Below, in pieces: positions 40,937 through 50,230 of a stretch of DNA of 64,000 nt. Position numbers and translations under genes: made by a program. Position 1 is the first letter of the stretch; every line of letters starts with the position of its first letter. This DNA comes from Pseudomonas corrugata (GTDB lineage: Bacteria > Pseudomonadota > Gammaproteobacteria > Pseudomonadales > Pseudomonadaceae): NCBI RefSeq assembly GCF_001269905.1, contig NZ_LHVK01000014.1, positions 186,397-250,396 of the forward strand, in the 5' to 3' direction. The notes beneath the pieces are model-generated. The model was not told the DNA's origin and ran no database searches. It saw only the letters and a list, made by a program, of their open reading frames with translations.

Positions 40937-43384
40937 TCAGAACAGATCGATCGGTGCCGCTTCATCCGCCGGCAGCGGGCTGCCTGGCGCAACGCCATTG
41001 CCCAGCTCGTTGACCGACGGCGGGGTGTCCTCGCTCTTGAACAGTTCGAAGTAGGCGCCCGGAGTGCTTGGTGTGGCCGCGCGGCCGCTGACCGGGTCGA
41101 CCCTCAGGCTGAGGATGCCTTCCGGTTCTGGCTGGGTGTGAGGCGGTTTGTCCTTGAGGGCGGCGCCCATGTAGCTCATCCAGATAGGCAGCGCCACGGT
41201 GCCGCCGAACTCGCGGCGACCCAGGCTTTCGGGTTGGTCGAAGCCGGTCCAGACGGTGGTCACGTAGTCGCCGTTGTAGCCGGAGAACCAGGCGTCCTTG
41301 GATTCGTTGGTGGTACCGGTCTTGCCCGCCAGATCGGTACGACCCAGGGCCAGTGCGCGACGGCCGGTGCCGAGCTTGATCACGTCTTCCAGCATGCTGT
41401 TGAGAATGTAGGTGGTGCGTCCGTCAACGATGCGTTCGGCGACAGCGGGCGCCTGGGTCGCTGGAGTGGCGGAGGTGGCTTCGCCCGGAGTCGGGTTCAC
41501 CGTGAACGTTTCGGCGGACGGTGCGGCGATGCCATCGCTGGCCTGCTCACCGCCCGGTACCCGTGGCGGGTTGGCCTTGAACAGTGTCTCGCCGTTGCGG
41601 CTTTCGATCGTGTCGATGATGTAAGGGCTGATCTTGTACCCGCCATTGGCGAATGTGCTCCAACCCGTGGCGATTTCCATCGGGGTCAGGGTCGCGGTGC
41701 CCAGGGCCAGTGACAGGTTGCGTGGCAGATCCTGTTTGTTGAAACCGAACCGGGTGATGTAATCGATGGTGCGATCCACTCCCAGCGCCTGCAACAGGCG
41801 GATCGACACCAGGTTGCGCGACTTGTACAGCGCCTCGCGCAGACGGATCGGACCGAGGAAGGTGTTGGTGTCGTTCTTCGGTCGCCAGACCTTGTCCAGG
41901 TACTCGTCGACGAACACGATCGGTGCGTCGTTCACCAGGCTGGCGGGGGTATAGCCGTTATCCAGTGCGGCACTGTAGACGAACGGCTTGAAGCTCGAGC
42001 CCGGCTGGCGCTTGGCCTGCAATGCGCGGTTGTAGTTGCTCTGTTCGAAGGCGAAGCCGCCCACCAGGGAGCGGATTGCGCCGTTCTGCGGATCGAGGGA
42101 CACCAGTGCACCCTGGACGGCCGGGATCTGGCTGAACTTGAGGGCATTGTCGGGCTGGCGCTGAACCCGGATCAGATCGCCGACCTGGGCCACGTCCGAC
42201 GGCTGGCGGGGAACGGCCCCCATGCTGTTGGTATTGAGAAACGGACGGGCCCACTTCATGGTGTCCCATGCCACATGTTCTTCCAGCTCGCCGTTGCGCG
42301 TCAGGACCTTGATACCGTCCTTGTCCACCTGCGTGACAATCGCCGGTTCCAAGCCACTGATGGTGCGCTGCTTGGTCAGCTCCAGCGCCCAGGCCTCCTT
42401 GGTCTTGCCCGGCAGGCGCGATTCGGGGCCGCGGTAGCCGTGGCGCTGATCGTAGGTCATCAGGCCTTCGTGCAGCGCGGTGTTGGCCATTTCCTGCAGG
42501 TTGCTCGGCACCGTGGTGGTGACGCGGAACCCTTCGGTGTAGGCATCGCTGCCGTAGCGTCCAACCATCTCGGCCCGCGCCATCTCGGCAATGTAAGGAG
42601 CGTTCACTTCCGGCGTTGGCACGTGATAGCTGGCGTTCAATGGCTCGTTGATCGCGGCGGTGTAGTCGGCCTCGCTGATCTTGCCGAGCTTGTACATGCG
42701 CCCCAGGATCCAGTCGCGACGTTCCTTGCTGCGCGCCGGGTTGGCCAGCGGGTTGAAGCGCGACGGCGCCTTGGGCAGGCCGGCGATCATTGCCATCTGT
42801 GCCAGGCTCACGTCACGGATCGACTTGCCGTAGTACACCTGTGCGGCCGCCTCGATGCCATAGGCGCGGTTGCCCAGGTAGATCTTGTTCACGTACAGCT
42901 CGAGGATCTCATCCTTGGTCAACTGCCGTTCGATCTGCAAGGCCAGGAGGATTTCGGTGGTCTTGCGCGAGAAGCTGCGTTCGCTGCTCAGGAAGAAGTT
43001 CTTGGCTACCTGCATGGTAATGGTGCTGCCGCCGGACTGGATGTGCCCGCTCTTGACCAGCTGGCTGGCGGCACGCATCAGGCTGCCCGGATCGACGCCA
43101 TAGTGGTTGGCGAAGTTGTCATCTTCGGCACTGAGTAACGCATTGATGAAATTGGGAGGAATGTCGGCGAAACGGATCGGCGTACGGCGCATTTCGCCAA
43201 ACTCGGCGATCAGCTTGTTGTCGCTGCTGTACACCCGCAAAGGAATCTGCAACTGAATACTTCTCAGTGCCTCCACGGATGGCAATCCCGGACTAAGGTA
43301 AAGAAACGCGCCACTCAGACCCAAGAGCAGTCCGCAGAAAACGGCGATGATGGACCATCCGAAAAATTTCAGCAGACGAATCAA
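40937..43384 (-). CDS. mrcA: Penicillin-binding protein 1A (bifunctional peptidoglycan synthase)
   Basis: Inner-membrane enzyme that polymerises and crosslinks peptidoglycan. One N-terminal membrane helix (WSIIAVFCGLLLGLSGAFLYL) is followed by the glycosyltransferase domain with SAEDDNFANHYGVD, GGSTITMQVAKNFFL and ELYVNKIYLG. After an OB-like insert comes the transpeptidase domain with the nucleophile in PGSSFKPFVYS and KTGTTNESKDAW. The start is uncertain. TTG 43384 gives 815 residues, close to family length. The open frame to ATG 43504 crosses a TATAAT box, which argues against the extension. No clear ribosome-binding site is seen for either. Confidence 0.93.
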   Translation of the reverse strand: MIRLLKFFGWSIIAVFCGLLLGLSGAFLYLSPGLPSVEALRSIQLQIPLRVYSSDNKLIAEFGEMRRTPIRFADIPPNFINALLSAEDDNFANHYGVDPGSLMRAASQLVKSGHIQSGGSTITMQVAKNFFLSSERSFSRKTTEILLALQIERQLTKDEILELYVNKIYLGNRAYGIEAAAQVYYGKSIRDVSLAQMAMIAGLPKAPSRFNPLANPARSKERRDWILGRMYKLGKISEADYTAAINEPLNASYHVPTPEVNAPYIAEMARAEMVGRYGSDAYTEGFRVTTTVPSNLQEMANTALHEGLMTYDQRHGYRGPESRLPGKTKEAWALELTKQRTISGLEPAIVTQVDKDGIKVLTRNGELEEHVAWDTMKWARPFLNTNSMGAVPRQPSDVAQVGDLIRVQRQPDNALKFSQIPAVQGALVSLDPQNGAIRSLVGGFAFEQSNYNRALQAKRQPGSSFKPFVYSAALDNGYTPASLVNDAPIVFVDEYLDKVWRPKNDTNTFLGPIRLREALYKSRNLVSIRLLQALGVDRTIDYITRFGFNKQDLPRNLSLALGTATLTPMEIATGWSTFANGGYKISPYIIDTIESRNGETLFKANPPRVPGGEQASDGIAAPSAETFTVNPTPGEATSATPATQAPAVAERIVDGRTTYILNSMLEDVIKLGTGRRALALGRTDLAGKTGTTNESKDAWFSGYNGDYVTTVWTGFDQPESLGRREFGGTVALPIWMSYMGAALKDKPPHTQPEPEGILSLRVDPVSGRAATPSTPGAYFELFKSEDTPPSVNELGNGVAPGSPLPADEAAPIDLF

Positions 43385-43471
43385 GGCTTTTGGATATCCA
43401 GGCAAAGAATGAAAAGGCGTCAGGTGCAGGGAAGAACCCGTGCTTGCAGCAAAGCGAAAAAAACGCTGCGC

Positions 43472-43477
43472 ATTATA
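43472..43477 (-). promoter_or_regulatory. Candidate -10 box of mrcA
   Basis: The minus strand reads TATAAT here, about 90 bases before the chosen start; the -35 is poor. Confidence 0.35.
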
Positions 43478-43587
43478 AGCATTTTTTTCCGTCGAAAACG
43501 CCATTCGGACGTCCGTCGGGCTGGGGGGATTGAACGCAATGCGTATTAGAGAGTCCGTAACTCACGGATAGTCATAGGGAATTGGTA

Positions 43588-44652
43588 GTGCTACGACTCT
43601 TCAATAAAAAAGCCCATACGCTTCTGGGCATCGACATCAGCTCCACATCGGTGAAGCTGCTCGAGTTGAGCCGCCAGGGTGACCGTTACCGTGTCGAGTC
43701 CTACGCGGTCGAACCGTTGCCGGCCAACGCCGTGATCGAGAAGAACATCGCCGAGCTCGAGGGGGTCGGGCAGGCGTTATCCCGGGTTATGGTCAAGGCC
43801 AGGACGTCCTCGCGCAGCGTGGCGGTGGCCGTGGCGGGTTCGGCGGTGATCACCAAGACCATCGAGATGGATGCCGGGCTTTCCGACGACGAGATGGAGA
43901 ACCAGCTCAAGATCGAGGCGGACCAGTACATTCCTTATCCACTGGATGAAGTCGCCATCGATTTCGAGGTTCTGGGGGCGTCGCCGCGCAACAGCGAGCG
44001 GGTGGAGGTGCTGCTGGCGGCCTGTCGCAAGGAAAACGTCGAGGTTCGCGAGGCTGCGCTGGCGCTGGCGGGGCTGACGGCCCGGGTAGTCGACGTGGAA
44101 GCCTACGCGTTGGAGCGCGCCTTCGGCCTGCTTGCCACGCAACTGGCCGCGTCCCAGGAGCGTTTGACCGTTGCGGTGATCGATATCGGCGCCACCATGA
44201 CCACCCTGAGCGTGCTGCACAACGGACGCATCATCTATACCCGCGAGCAATTGTTCGGCGGCCGCCAGCTCACCGAGGAAATCCAGCGGCGCTACGGCCT
44301 GACCCTCGAACAGGCCGGCCTGGCAAAGAAGCAGGGAGGCTTGCCGGACGATTATCTCAGCGAGGTGCTGCAGCCCTTTCGCGAGGCATTGGTGCAGCAG
44401 GTTTCGCGGTCCCTGCAGTTTTTCTTCGCTTCGGGCCAGTACAGCGCGGTGGACCATATCCTGCTGGCCGGTGGTACGGCGTCAGTCGCCGGGCTTGACC
44501 GGCTGATCGAGCAACGCCTGGGCACGCCGACCCAGGTGGCCAACCCGTTCTCCAACATGGCCCTGGGCAGCAAGGTCAACGCCGGTGCCCTGGCCAGCGA
44601 TGCGCCGGCGTTGATGATCGCCTGCGGGCTGGCCCTCAGGAGTTTCGACTGA
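43588..44652 (+). CDS. pilM: Type IV pilus assembly ATPase-fold protein PilM
   Basis: Cytoplasmic actin-like (FtsA-fold) protein of the type IV pilus alignment complex; binds the N-terminus of PilN. I start at GTG 43588 (GGGA about 8 bases upstream), giving MLRLFNKKAHTLLGIDISSTSVKLLEL and 354 residues. Nucleotide-binding elements are GIDISSTSVK, VIDIGATMTTL and LLAGGTASVAGL. It is the first gene of pilMNOPQ and overlaps pilN by one base (TGATG). Confidence 0.96.
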   Translation: MLRLFNKKAHTLLGIDISSTSVKLLELSRQGDRYRVESYAVEPLPANAVIEKNIAELEGVGQALSRVMVKARTSSRSVAVAVAGSAVITKTIEMDAGLSDDEMENQLKIEADQYIPYPLDEVAIDFEVLGASPRNSERVEVLLAACRKENVEVREAALALAGLTARVVDVEAYALERAFGLLATQLAASQERLTVAVIDIGATMTTLSVLHNGRIIYTREQLFGGRQLTEEIQRRYGLTLEQAGLAKKQGGLPDDYLSEVLQPFREALVQQVSRSLQFFFASGQYSAVDHILLAGGTASVAGLDRLIEQRLGTPTQVANPFSNMALGSKVNAGALASDAPALMIACGLALRSFD

Positions 44653-45218
44653 TGGCGCGGATCAACCTTCTTCCCTGGCGCGAAGAGCTGCGCGAAGAAC
44701 GCCGCAAGCGTTTTCTGCTGGCATTGGTGGGGGCGCTGGTCGGTGCGGTGGGGGTTACCTTGATCGGGGTTCAGTCCCTGAACAGTGCCATCAATCACCA
44801 ACAGGCGCGTAACGGGCACATTTCCGAGCAGATAGCGGTGCTCGACGAGCGCATCAAGCAAATCAGTGAACTGAAGTCCCGTCGCCAACAACTGCTGGAG
44901 CGCATGCGCATCATTCAGGACCTGCAGGGAAATCGCCCGGTCAGCGGACGCATCTTCGACCAATTGGTGCGAACGTTGCCGGACGGGGTGTATTTCACCG
45001 AAGTGAAAATGGAAGACAGAACGCTCTCCATCAAAGGTGTAGCGGAGTCCAACAACCGGGTCTCGGACCTGATGCGCAACCTGGACGCGTCGGATCTGTT
45101 CGATGCGCCCAGCCTGACGGAAGTCAAGGCCGCGACGGCTGGGCAAGTCGACCAGGCGAACGTGTTCCAGCTGACGGTCCGCCAGACCCGGCCGGTCGAC
45201 GCGGAGGACGCCCAATGA
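44652..45218 (+). CDS. pilN: Type IV pilus assembly protein PilN
   Basis: 188-residue inner-membrane protein. The conserved cytoplasmic INLLPWREE motif at residues 4-12, which docks into PilM, is followed by a membrane helix (LLALVGALVGAVGVTLIG), a coiled-coil stretch (HISEQIAVLDERIKQISELK) and a small ferredoxin-like periplasmic domain. It overlaps pilO by four bases. It pairs with PilO in the periplasm. Confidence 0.96.
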   Translation: MARINLLPWREELREERRKRFLLALVGALVGAVGVTLIGVQSLNSAINHQQARNGHISEQIAVLDERIKQISELKSRRQQLLERMRIIQDLQGNRPVSGRIFDQLVRTLPDGVYFTEVKMEDRTLSIKGVAESNNRVSDLMRNLDASDLFDAPSLTEVKAATAGQVDQANVFQLTVRQTRPVDAEDAQ

Positions 45219-45838
45219 AGCCGGGAGAGTGGTTCGACGCGCTACGCAAGATCGACTTCAGCGACCTGGACACCAACAACGTCGGCTCCTGGCCGATGCC
45301 GGTCAAATGGTTGGCCGGTATCCTGCTGGTGGTCCTGGTCCTGGGGTTGGGCTACAACTTTGCCGTGAGCGACCTTGAGAATCAGTTGCAGCAGGTGCGC
45401 GAGGAAGAAAATACCCTCAAGGCGCAATTCGCGGGCAAGGCACACATGGCCGCGAACCTGGAACGCTACACCGAGCAGATGAAGCAGATGGAAACTTCCT
45501 TTGGCGTGCTGTTGCGGCAATTGCCCAGCGACACTGAAGTGCCTGGCCTGCTGGAAGACATTACCCGCACCGGCCTGGGCAGCGGCCTGGAGTTCGAAGA
45601 GATCAAGCTGCTGCCTGAAGTGACTCAGCCGTTCTACATCGAACTGCCGATCCAGATCACCGTGACGGGTGGCTACCATGACCTGGCGACATTCGTCAGC
45701 GGTGTCGCCGGGCTGCCTCGCATAGTCACGCTGCACGATTTTGAAATCGCTCCCGCGGACCCCGAAGGGGGATCGAAGCTGCGCATGAGTATTCAGGCCA
45801 AGACCTACCGCTACAATGAGCAGGAGGCGCAGCCATGA
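45215..45838 (+). CDS. pilO: Type IV pilus assembly protein PilO
   Basis: 207 residues with one membrane helix (MPVKWLAGILLVVLVLGLGYNFAV), a coiled coil (LENQLQQVREEENTLKAQF) and a periplasmic ferredoxin-like domain (LPIQITVTGGYHDLATFVSG). It forms heterodimers with PilN and contacts PilP. It overlaps both neighbours by four bases, so expression is tightly coupled. Confidence 0.96.
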   Translation: MKPGEWFDALRKIDFSDLDTNNVGSWPMPVKWLAGILLVVLVLGLGYNFAVSDLENQLQQVREEENTLKAQFAGKAHMAANLERYTEQMKQMETSFGVLLRQLPSDTEVPGLLEDITRTGLGSGLEFEEIKLLPEVTQPFYIELPIQITVTGGYHDLATFVSGVAGLPRIVTLHDFEIAPADPEGGSKLRMSIQAKTYRYNEQEAQP

Positions 45839-46362
45839 AGCCTCTCCGCTGCATTGGCCTGCTGGCGGGGCTGGCGGTGCTGGCCGGTTGTAACAACGAC
45901 AGTGGCTTCGCTGATCTGGACGCCTACATGAATGAAGTGCGGTTGCGTCCGCCCGGCAAGATCGAGCCGACACCAACCTTCAAGCCAAACGAAACCTTCA
46001 CCTACAGCGCGGCTGACCTGCGCAGCCCGTTTTCACGGCAGGTCCGGGTGGACCAGGCCGAGCGGCAAAAAGGTTCGCGCAATGTCCGGCCCGATCCGAA
46101 CCGGGTCAAGCAGTATCTCGAAGGCTTCAACATCGAACAGTTTGAAATGGTCGGCACGATCGCCAATGCCAGTGGCTCCTATGCGCTGCTGCGCGGTGCG
46201 GGCGGGGTGCATCGACTCAAGGTCGGTGACTACCTGGGGCGCAACGACGGGCGAATCGTCGCCATCAGTGCCACCCAGGTCGATGTGGTCGAAATTGTTC
46301 CCGACGGCGAAGGTGGCTGGCTGGAGCGACCCCGGACCATTCCTTTGAAAGAGCACTCATAG
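45835..46362 (+). CDS. pilP: Type IV pilus inner-membrane lipoprotein PilP
   Basis: 175 residues. A lipoprotein signal ends in LAVLAGC (lipidated Cys19). A flexible linker (about 45-70) leads to the small beta-sandwich domain (about 95-160: QYLEGFNIEQFEMVGTIAN ... GDYLGRNDGRIVAIS). It bridges the PilN-PilO complex to the PilQ secretin. It is 13 bases before pilQ. Confidence 0.95.
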   Translation: MKPLRCIGLLAGLAVLAGCNNDSGFADLDAYMNEVRLRPPGKIEPTPTFKPNETFTYSAADLRSPFSRQVRVDQAERQKGSRNVRPDPNRVKQYLEGFNIEQFEMVGTIANASGSYALLRGAGGVHRLKVGDYLGRNDGRIVAISATQVDVVEIVPDGEGGWLERPRTIPLKEHS

Positions 46363-46375
46363 TGGAACTCGAACA

Positions 46376-48448
46376 ATGAACAGGATTTTTACTGCCCTCG
46401 GTGTTTCGCTATGGATAGCGCTGATGTCACCGATGGTTCTTGGGGCAAGCCTGAAGACGCTGGATGTCGCGGCTTTGCCAGGGGATCGTGTCGAGTTGAA
46501 GCTGACTTTCGACGGGCCACCACCCGCCCCCCATGGCTACACCACCGAACAACCGGCGCGCATTGCCCTGGACCTGCCTGGGGTGACCAACCAGCTGCCG
46601 CGCAAGACCCAGGACCTTGGCAGCGGCAATGCGCGCAGCGCCACGGTGGTCGAGGCGGGGGACCGCACCCGGCTGATCATCGGCCTCACTCAGTTGGTGC
46701 CGTACAACACTCGGATCGAGGGTAATAACCTGTTCGTGGTAGTCGGCAAGGGCGCGGAGCCCGGGACTGCCGCGCAAGTCCCGCGTCCGGCGGCTGCCGG
46801 CGTGATGCCTGCCAGAAGCAAGGCGCCGGCGGGCCGGGCCATTCGTGGCGTGGATTTCCAGCGCGGGACCCAGGGCGAAGGCAACGTAGTGATCGACCTG
46901 TCGGACCCTTCCATCGCGCCGGACATCCAGGAGCGGGAAGGCAAGATCATCCTCAACTTCGCCAGGACCCAATTGCCTGAACCACTGCGGGTACGCCTGG
47001 ACGTCAAGGACTTCGCTACCCCGGTGCAGTTCGTCAATGCCAGTGCCGGCTCCGACCGGGCCACTATCAGCATCGAGCCTGGCGGTACCTTCGATTACTC
47101 GACCTACCAGACCGACAATAAACTGACCGTCAGCGTCCGACCCATGACGGTCGAAGACTTGCGCAAGCGCGACACTGACCGTGCCGCCTACAAAGGTGAA
47201 AAGCTGTCCCTGAATTTCCAGGACATCGAAGTGCGCTCGGTCCTGCAACTGATTGCCGATTTCACCAACCTGAACCTGGTGGCAAGCGACACGGTGCAGG
47301 GCGGTATTACCTTGCGGCTGCAGAATGTTCCATGGGATCAGGCGCTGGATCTGGTGCTGAAGACCAAGGGACTGGACAAGCGCAAGGTCGGCAACGTGTT
47401 GCTGGTAGCCCCTGCCGATGAGATTGCGGCTCGCGAGCGCCAGGAGCTGGAATCCCAGAAACAGATTGCCGACCTGGCGCCGCTGCGGCGAGAGTTGTTG
47501 CAGGTCAACTATGCGAAGGCGGCGGATATCGCCAAGCTGTTCCAATCGGTGACCAGCGCCGAGGCAAAGGCCGATGAGCGCGGCACGATCACGGTGGATG
47601 AGCGAACCAACAACATCATTGCCTACCAGACTCAGGACCGGCTCGACGAATTGCGCCGGATCGTGGCCCAGCTGGATATCCCGGTGCGTCAGGTGATGAT
47701 CGAGGCCAGGATCGTCGAGGCCAACGTCGATTACGACAAAAGCCTGGGTGTGCGTTGGGGCGGCTCGGTGCAGAACCAGGGCAACTGGAACTCCTCGGGT
47801 GTGACCAATGGCAGTTCCACCACCATCGGCACACCGGGCAGCACCAGCACCAACCAGCCATTCGTCGACATGGGCGCGTCGGGCAATACCTCGGGTATTG
47901 GCATTGCGTTCATCACTGACAATGTGCTGCTGGATCTGGAGCTGACGGCCATGGAGAAAACCGGCAACGGGGAAATCGTCTCCCAGCCCAAGGTGGTGAC
48001 TTCGGACAAGGAGACCGCGAAAATCCTCAAGGGCACAGAAATTCCCTACCAGGAAGCCAGTTCCAGTGGCGCGACCTCGGTGTCGTTCAAGGAAGCCTCG
48101 CTGTCGCTGGAGGTAACCCCGCAGATCACGCCGGACAACCGCATCATCATGGAGGTCAAGGTCACCAAGGATGAGCCGGACTACCTGAACAAGGTGCAGG
48201 ATGTGCCACCGATCAAGAAGAACGAAGTCAACGCGAAGGTGCTGGTCAATGACGGCGAGACCATTGTGATTGGCGGGGTTTTCTCAAATACTCAGAGCAA
48301 GGTTGTAGATAAGGTGCCATTTCTTGGCGATGTGCCGTATCTTGGCCGCCTTTTCCGGCGTGATCTGGTTTCGGAGAAAAAATCCGAGCTGCTGGTATTC
48401 CTCACTCCGCGTATCATGAATAACCAGGCGATTGCTGTGAGTCGTTGA
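46376..48448 (+). CDS. pilQ: Type IV pilus outer-membrane secretin PilQ
   Basis: 690-residue secretin forming the pilus exit pore. A signal peptide (MNRIFTALGVSLWIALMSPMVLGA) is followed by two AMIN domains (about 25-130 and 150-250) for peptidoglycan binding. Next come an STN domain (LNFQDIEVRSVLQLIADFTN), an N1-type domain (LLQVNYAKAADIAKLFQS) and the secretin core with VPFLGDVPYLGRLFRRD near the C-terminus. A Ser/Gly/Thr-rich loop lies at about 463-490. It ends just before aroK, as usual in pseudomonads. Confidence 0.96.
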   Translation: MNRIFTALGVSLWIALMSPMVLGASLKTLDVAALPGDRVELKLTFDGPPPAPHGYTTEQPARIALDLPGVTNQLPRKTQDLGSGNARSATVVEAGDRTRLIIGLTQLVPYNTRIEGNNLFVVVGKGAEPGTAAQVPRPAAAGVMPARSKAPAGRAIRGVDFQRGTQGEGNVVIDLSDPSIAPDIQEREGKIILNFARTQLPEPLRVRLDVKDFATPVQFVNASAGSDRATISIEPGGTFDYSTYQTDNKLTVSVRPMTVEDLRKRDTDRAAYKGEKLSLNFQDIEVRSVLQLIADFTNLNLVASDTVQGGITLRLQNVPWDQALDLVLKTKGLDKRKVGNVLLVAPADEIAARERQELESQKQIADLAPLRRELLQVNYAKAADIAKLFQSVTSAEAKADERGTITVDERTNNIIAYQTQDRLDELRRIVAQLDIPVRQVMIEARIVEANVDYDKSLGVRWGGSVQNQGNWNSSGVTNGSSTTIGTPGSTSTNQPFVDMGASGNTSGIGIAFITDNVLLDLELTAMEKTGNGEIVSQPKVVTSDKETAKILKGTEIPYQEASSSGATSVSFKEASLSLEVTPQITPDNRIIMEVKVTKDEPDYLNKVQDVPPIKKNEVNAKVLVNDGETIVIGGVFSNTQSKVVDKVPFLGDVPYLGRLFRRDLVSEKKSELLVFLTPRIMNNQAIAVSR

Positions 48449-48452
48449 TTCT

Positions 48453-48971
48453 GTGCGAAATTTGATTCTTGTTGGGCCGATGGGCGCTGGAAAAAGCACC
48501 ATCGGCCGTTTGCTGGCCAAAGAGCTGCGCCTGCCGTTCAAAGATTCCGACAAGGAAATTGAATTGCGCACGGGCGCCAATATCCCGTGGATCTTCGACA
48601 AGGAAGGCGAGCCAGGCTTCCGTGATCGCGAGCAGGCGATGATTGCCGAACTGTGCGCATTCGACGGTGTGGTGCTGGCCACCGGTGGCGGTGCGGTGAT
48701 GCGCGAAGCCAATCGTCGGGCGCTGCATGCCGGCGGACGGGTGGTCTATCTACACGCTTCCGTCGAACAGCAGGTCGGCCGTACCGCACGGGACCGCAAC
48801 CGTCCGCTGTTGCGTACCGCCGATCCGGCCAAGACCCTGCGGGACTTGCTGGAGCTGCGTGATCCGCTGTACCGGGAGATCGCTGATCTGGTCGTGGAAA
48901 CCGACGAACGGCCTCCGCGGATGGTGGTGCTGGACATTCTCGAACGTTTGCAGCAACTGCCTCCCCGTTAA
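48453..48971 (+). CDS. aroK: Shikimate kinase
   Basis: Phosphorylates shikimate in aromatic amino acid synthesis. 172 residues from a GTG start at 48453, five bases after the pilQ stop. Walker A is GPMGAGKST. The substrate-binding Asp lies in FKDSDKEIE, the Arg in FRDREQ and the GGGA motif in LATGGGAVM; the lid Arg is in RDRNRPLL. There is no strong ribosome-binding site, so translation probably depends on pilQ. Followed by aroB. Confidence 0.96.
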   Translation: MRNLILVGPMGAGKSTIGRLLAKELRLPFKDSDKEIELRTGANIPWIFDKEGEPGFRDREQAMIAELCAFDGVVLATGGGAVMREANRRALHAGGRVVYLHASVEQQVGRTARDRNRPLLRTADPAKTLRDLLELRDPLYREIADLVVETDERPPRMVVLDILERLQQLPPR

Positions 48972-49119
48972 TGCACCGCGGGAAATGCGCTATCCTCGGC
49001 GTCTCGCCGTGATCCGTCGGGGCATGGCAGATGGCTGTCGAGTGGCGTCACAACAGACACCGTGGACTTTCCGTTAAATGCAGGCAGGACGCCTGATTCC
49101 ATCTTTACCGTGGGGACAC

Positions 49120-50220
49120 ATGCAGACACTAAAGGTCGACCTGGGCGAGCGCAGCTACCCGATTCACATTGGCGAAGGCTTGCTGGACCAGCCGCAGCTG
49201 TTGGTACCGCATATCGCCGGGCGGCAAGTGGCGATCATCTCCAACGAAACCGTCGCCCCTTTGTATCTGGAACGCCTGACCCGCAGTCTGTCAGCCTTTT
49301 CGGTCATTTCCGTGGTGTTGCCCGATGGCGAGGCGTTCAAGAACTGGGAAACCCTGCAGCTGATCTTCGACGGCCTGCTGACCGCGCGGCATGACCGTCG
49401 CACCACGGTGGTGGCACTGGGCGGTGGGGTGATTGGCGACATGGCCGGTTTTGCCGCGGCCTGCTACCAGCGCGGCGTCGATTTCATCCAGATCCCGACC
49501 ACGTTGCTGTCCCAGGTCGACTCGTCAGTAGGCGGCAAGACTGGAATCAACCATCCGCTGGGAAAGAACATGGTCGGCGCTTTCTATCAGCCCAACGTGG
49601 TGCTGATCGATACCGCTACCCTCAACACCTTGCCGGCTCGTGAGCTGTCCGCAGGGCTGGCGGAAGTTATCAAGTACGGGCTGATCTGCGACGAGCCGTT
49701 CCTGGGCTGGCTTGAAGGGAACGTCGATCGCCTGCGGGCGCTGGACCAGGCTGCCCTGACCTACGCCATCGAGCGCTCCTGCGCAGCCAAGGCCGCAGTG
49801 GTCGGCGCCGATGAGCGTGAGTCTGGTGTGCGGGCCACGCTCAACCTGGGCCACACCTTCGGACACGCCATCGAGACCCACATGGGGTATGGTGTCTGGC
49901 TGCATGGCGAGGCGGTGGCAGCCGGTACGGTCATGGCTCTGGAGATGTCCGCGCGCCTGGGCTGGATCAGTGAGCAGGAGCGTGATCGCGGCATTCGTCT
50001 CTTCCAGCGCGCCGGGCTACCGGTGGTGCCTCCCGAGGAAATGACCGAGGCCGACTTTCTCGAACACATGGCAATCGACAAGAAAGTGATCGATGGTCGT
50101 CTGCGTCTGGTGCTGCTGCGCCACATGGGCGAAGCGGTGGTGACCGACGATTATCCGAAAGAGGTTCTACAGGCCACGCTGGGCGCGGATTACCACGCCC
50201 TGGCTCAGCTTAAAGGTTAA
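49120..50220 (+). CDS. aroB: 3-dehydroquinate synthase
   Basis: Second enzyme of the shikimate pathway; NAD- and metal-dependent cyclisation of DAHP. 366 residues from ATG 49120, with GGGGA upstream. The frame is open from 49078, but MQTLKVDLGERSYPIHIG is the family start. Motifs: DGEAFKNWET, GGGVIGDMAGFAAACYQRG (NAD), the metal ligands Glu in LAEVIKYGLI, His in NLGHTFGHAIE and His in WLHGEAVAAG. Confidence 0.96.
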   Translation: MQTLKVDLGERSYPIHIGEGLLDQPQLLVPHIAGRQVAIISNETVAPLYLERLTRSLSAFSVISVVLPDGEAFKNWETLQLIFDGLLTARHDRRTTVVALGGGVIGDMAGFAAACYQRGVDFIQIPTTLLSQVDSSVGGKTGINHPLGKNMVGAFYQPNVVLIDTATLNTLPARELSAGLAEVIKYGLICDEPFLGWLEGNVDRLRALDQAALTYAIERSCAAKAAVVGADERESGVRATLNLGHTFGHAIETHMGYGVWLHGEAVAAGTVMALEMSARLGWISEQERDRGIRLFQRAGLPVVPPEEMTEADFLEHMAIDKKVIDGRLRLVLLRHMGEAVVTDDYPKEVLQATLGADYHALAQLKG

Positions 50221-50230
50221 TAAGATTCCG

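Noticed and set aside
43385..43504. 40-residue N-terminal extension of PBP1A
   Set aside because: It crosses a TATAAT box and lacks similarity to PBP1A N-termini, which begin just before the membrane helix; the exact start remains uncertain.
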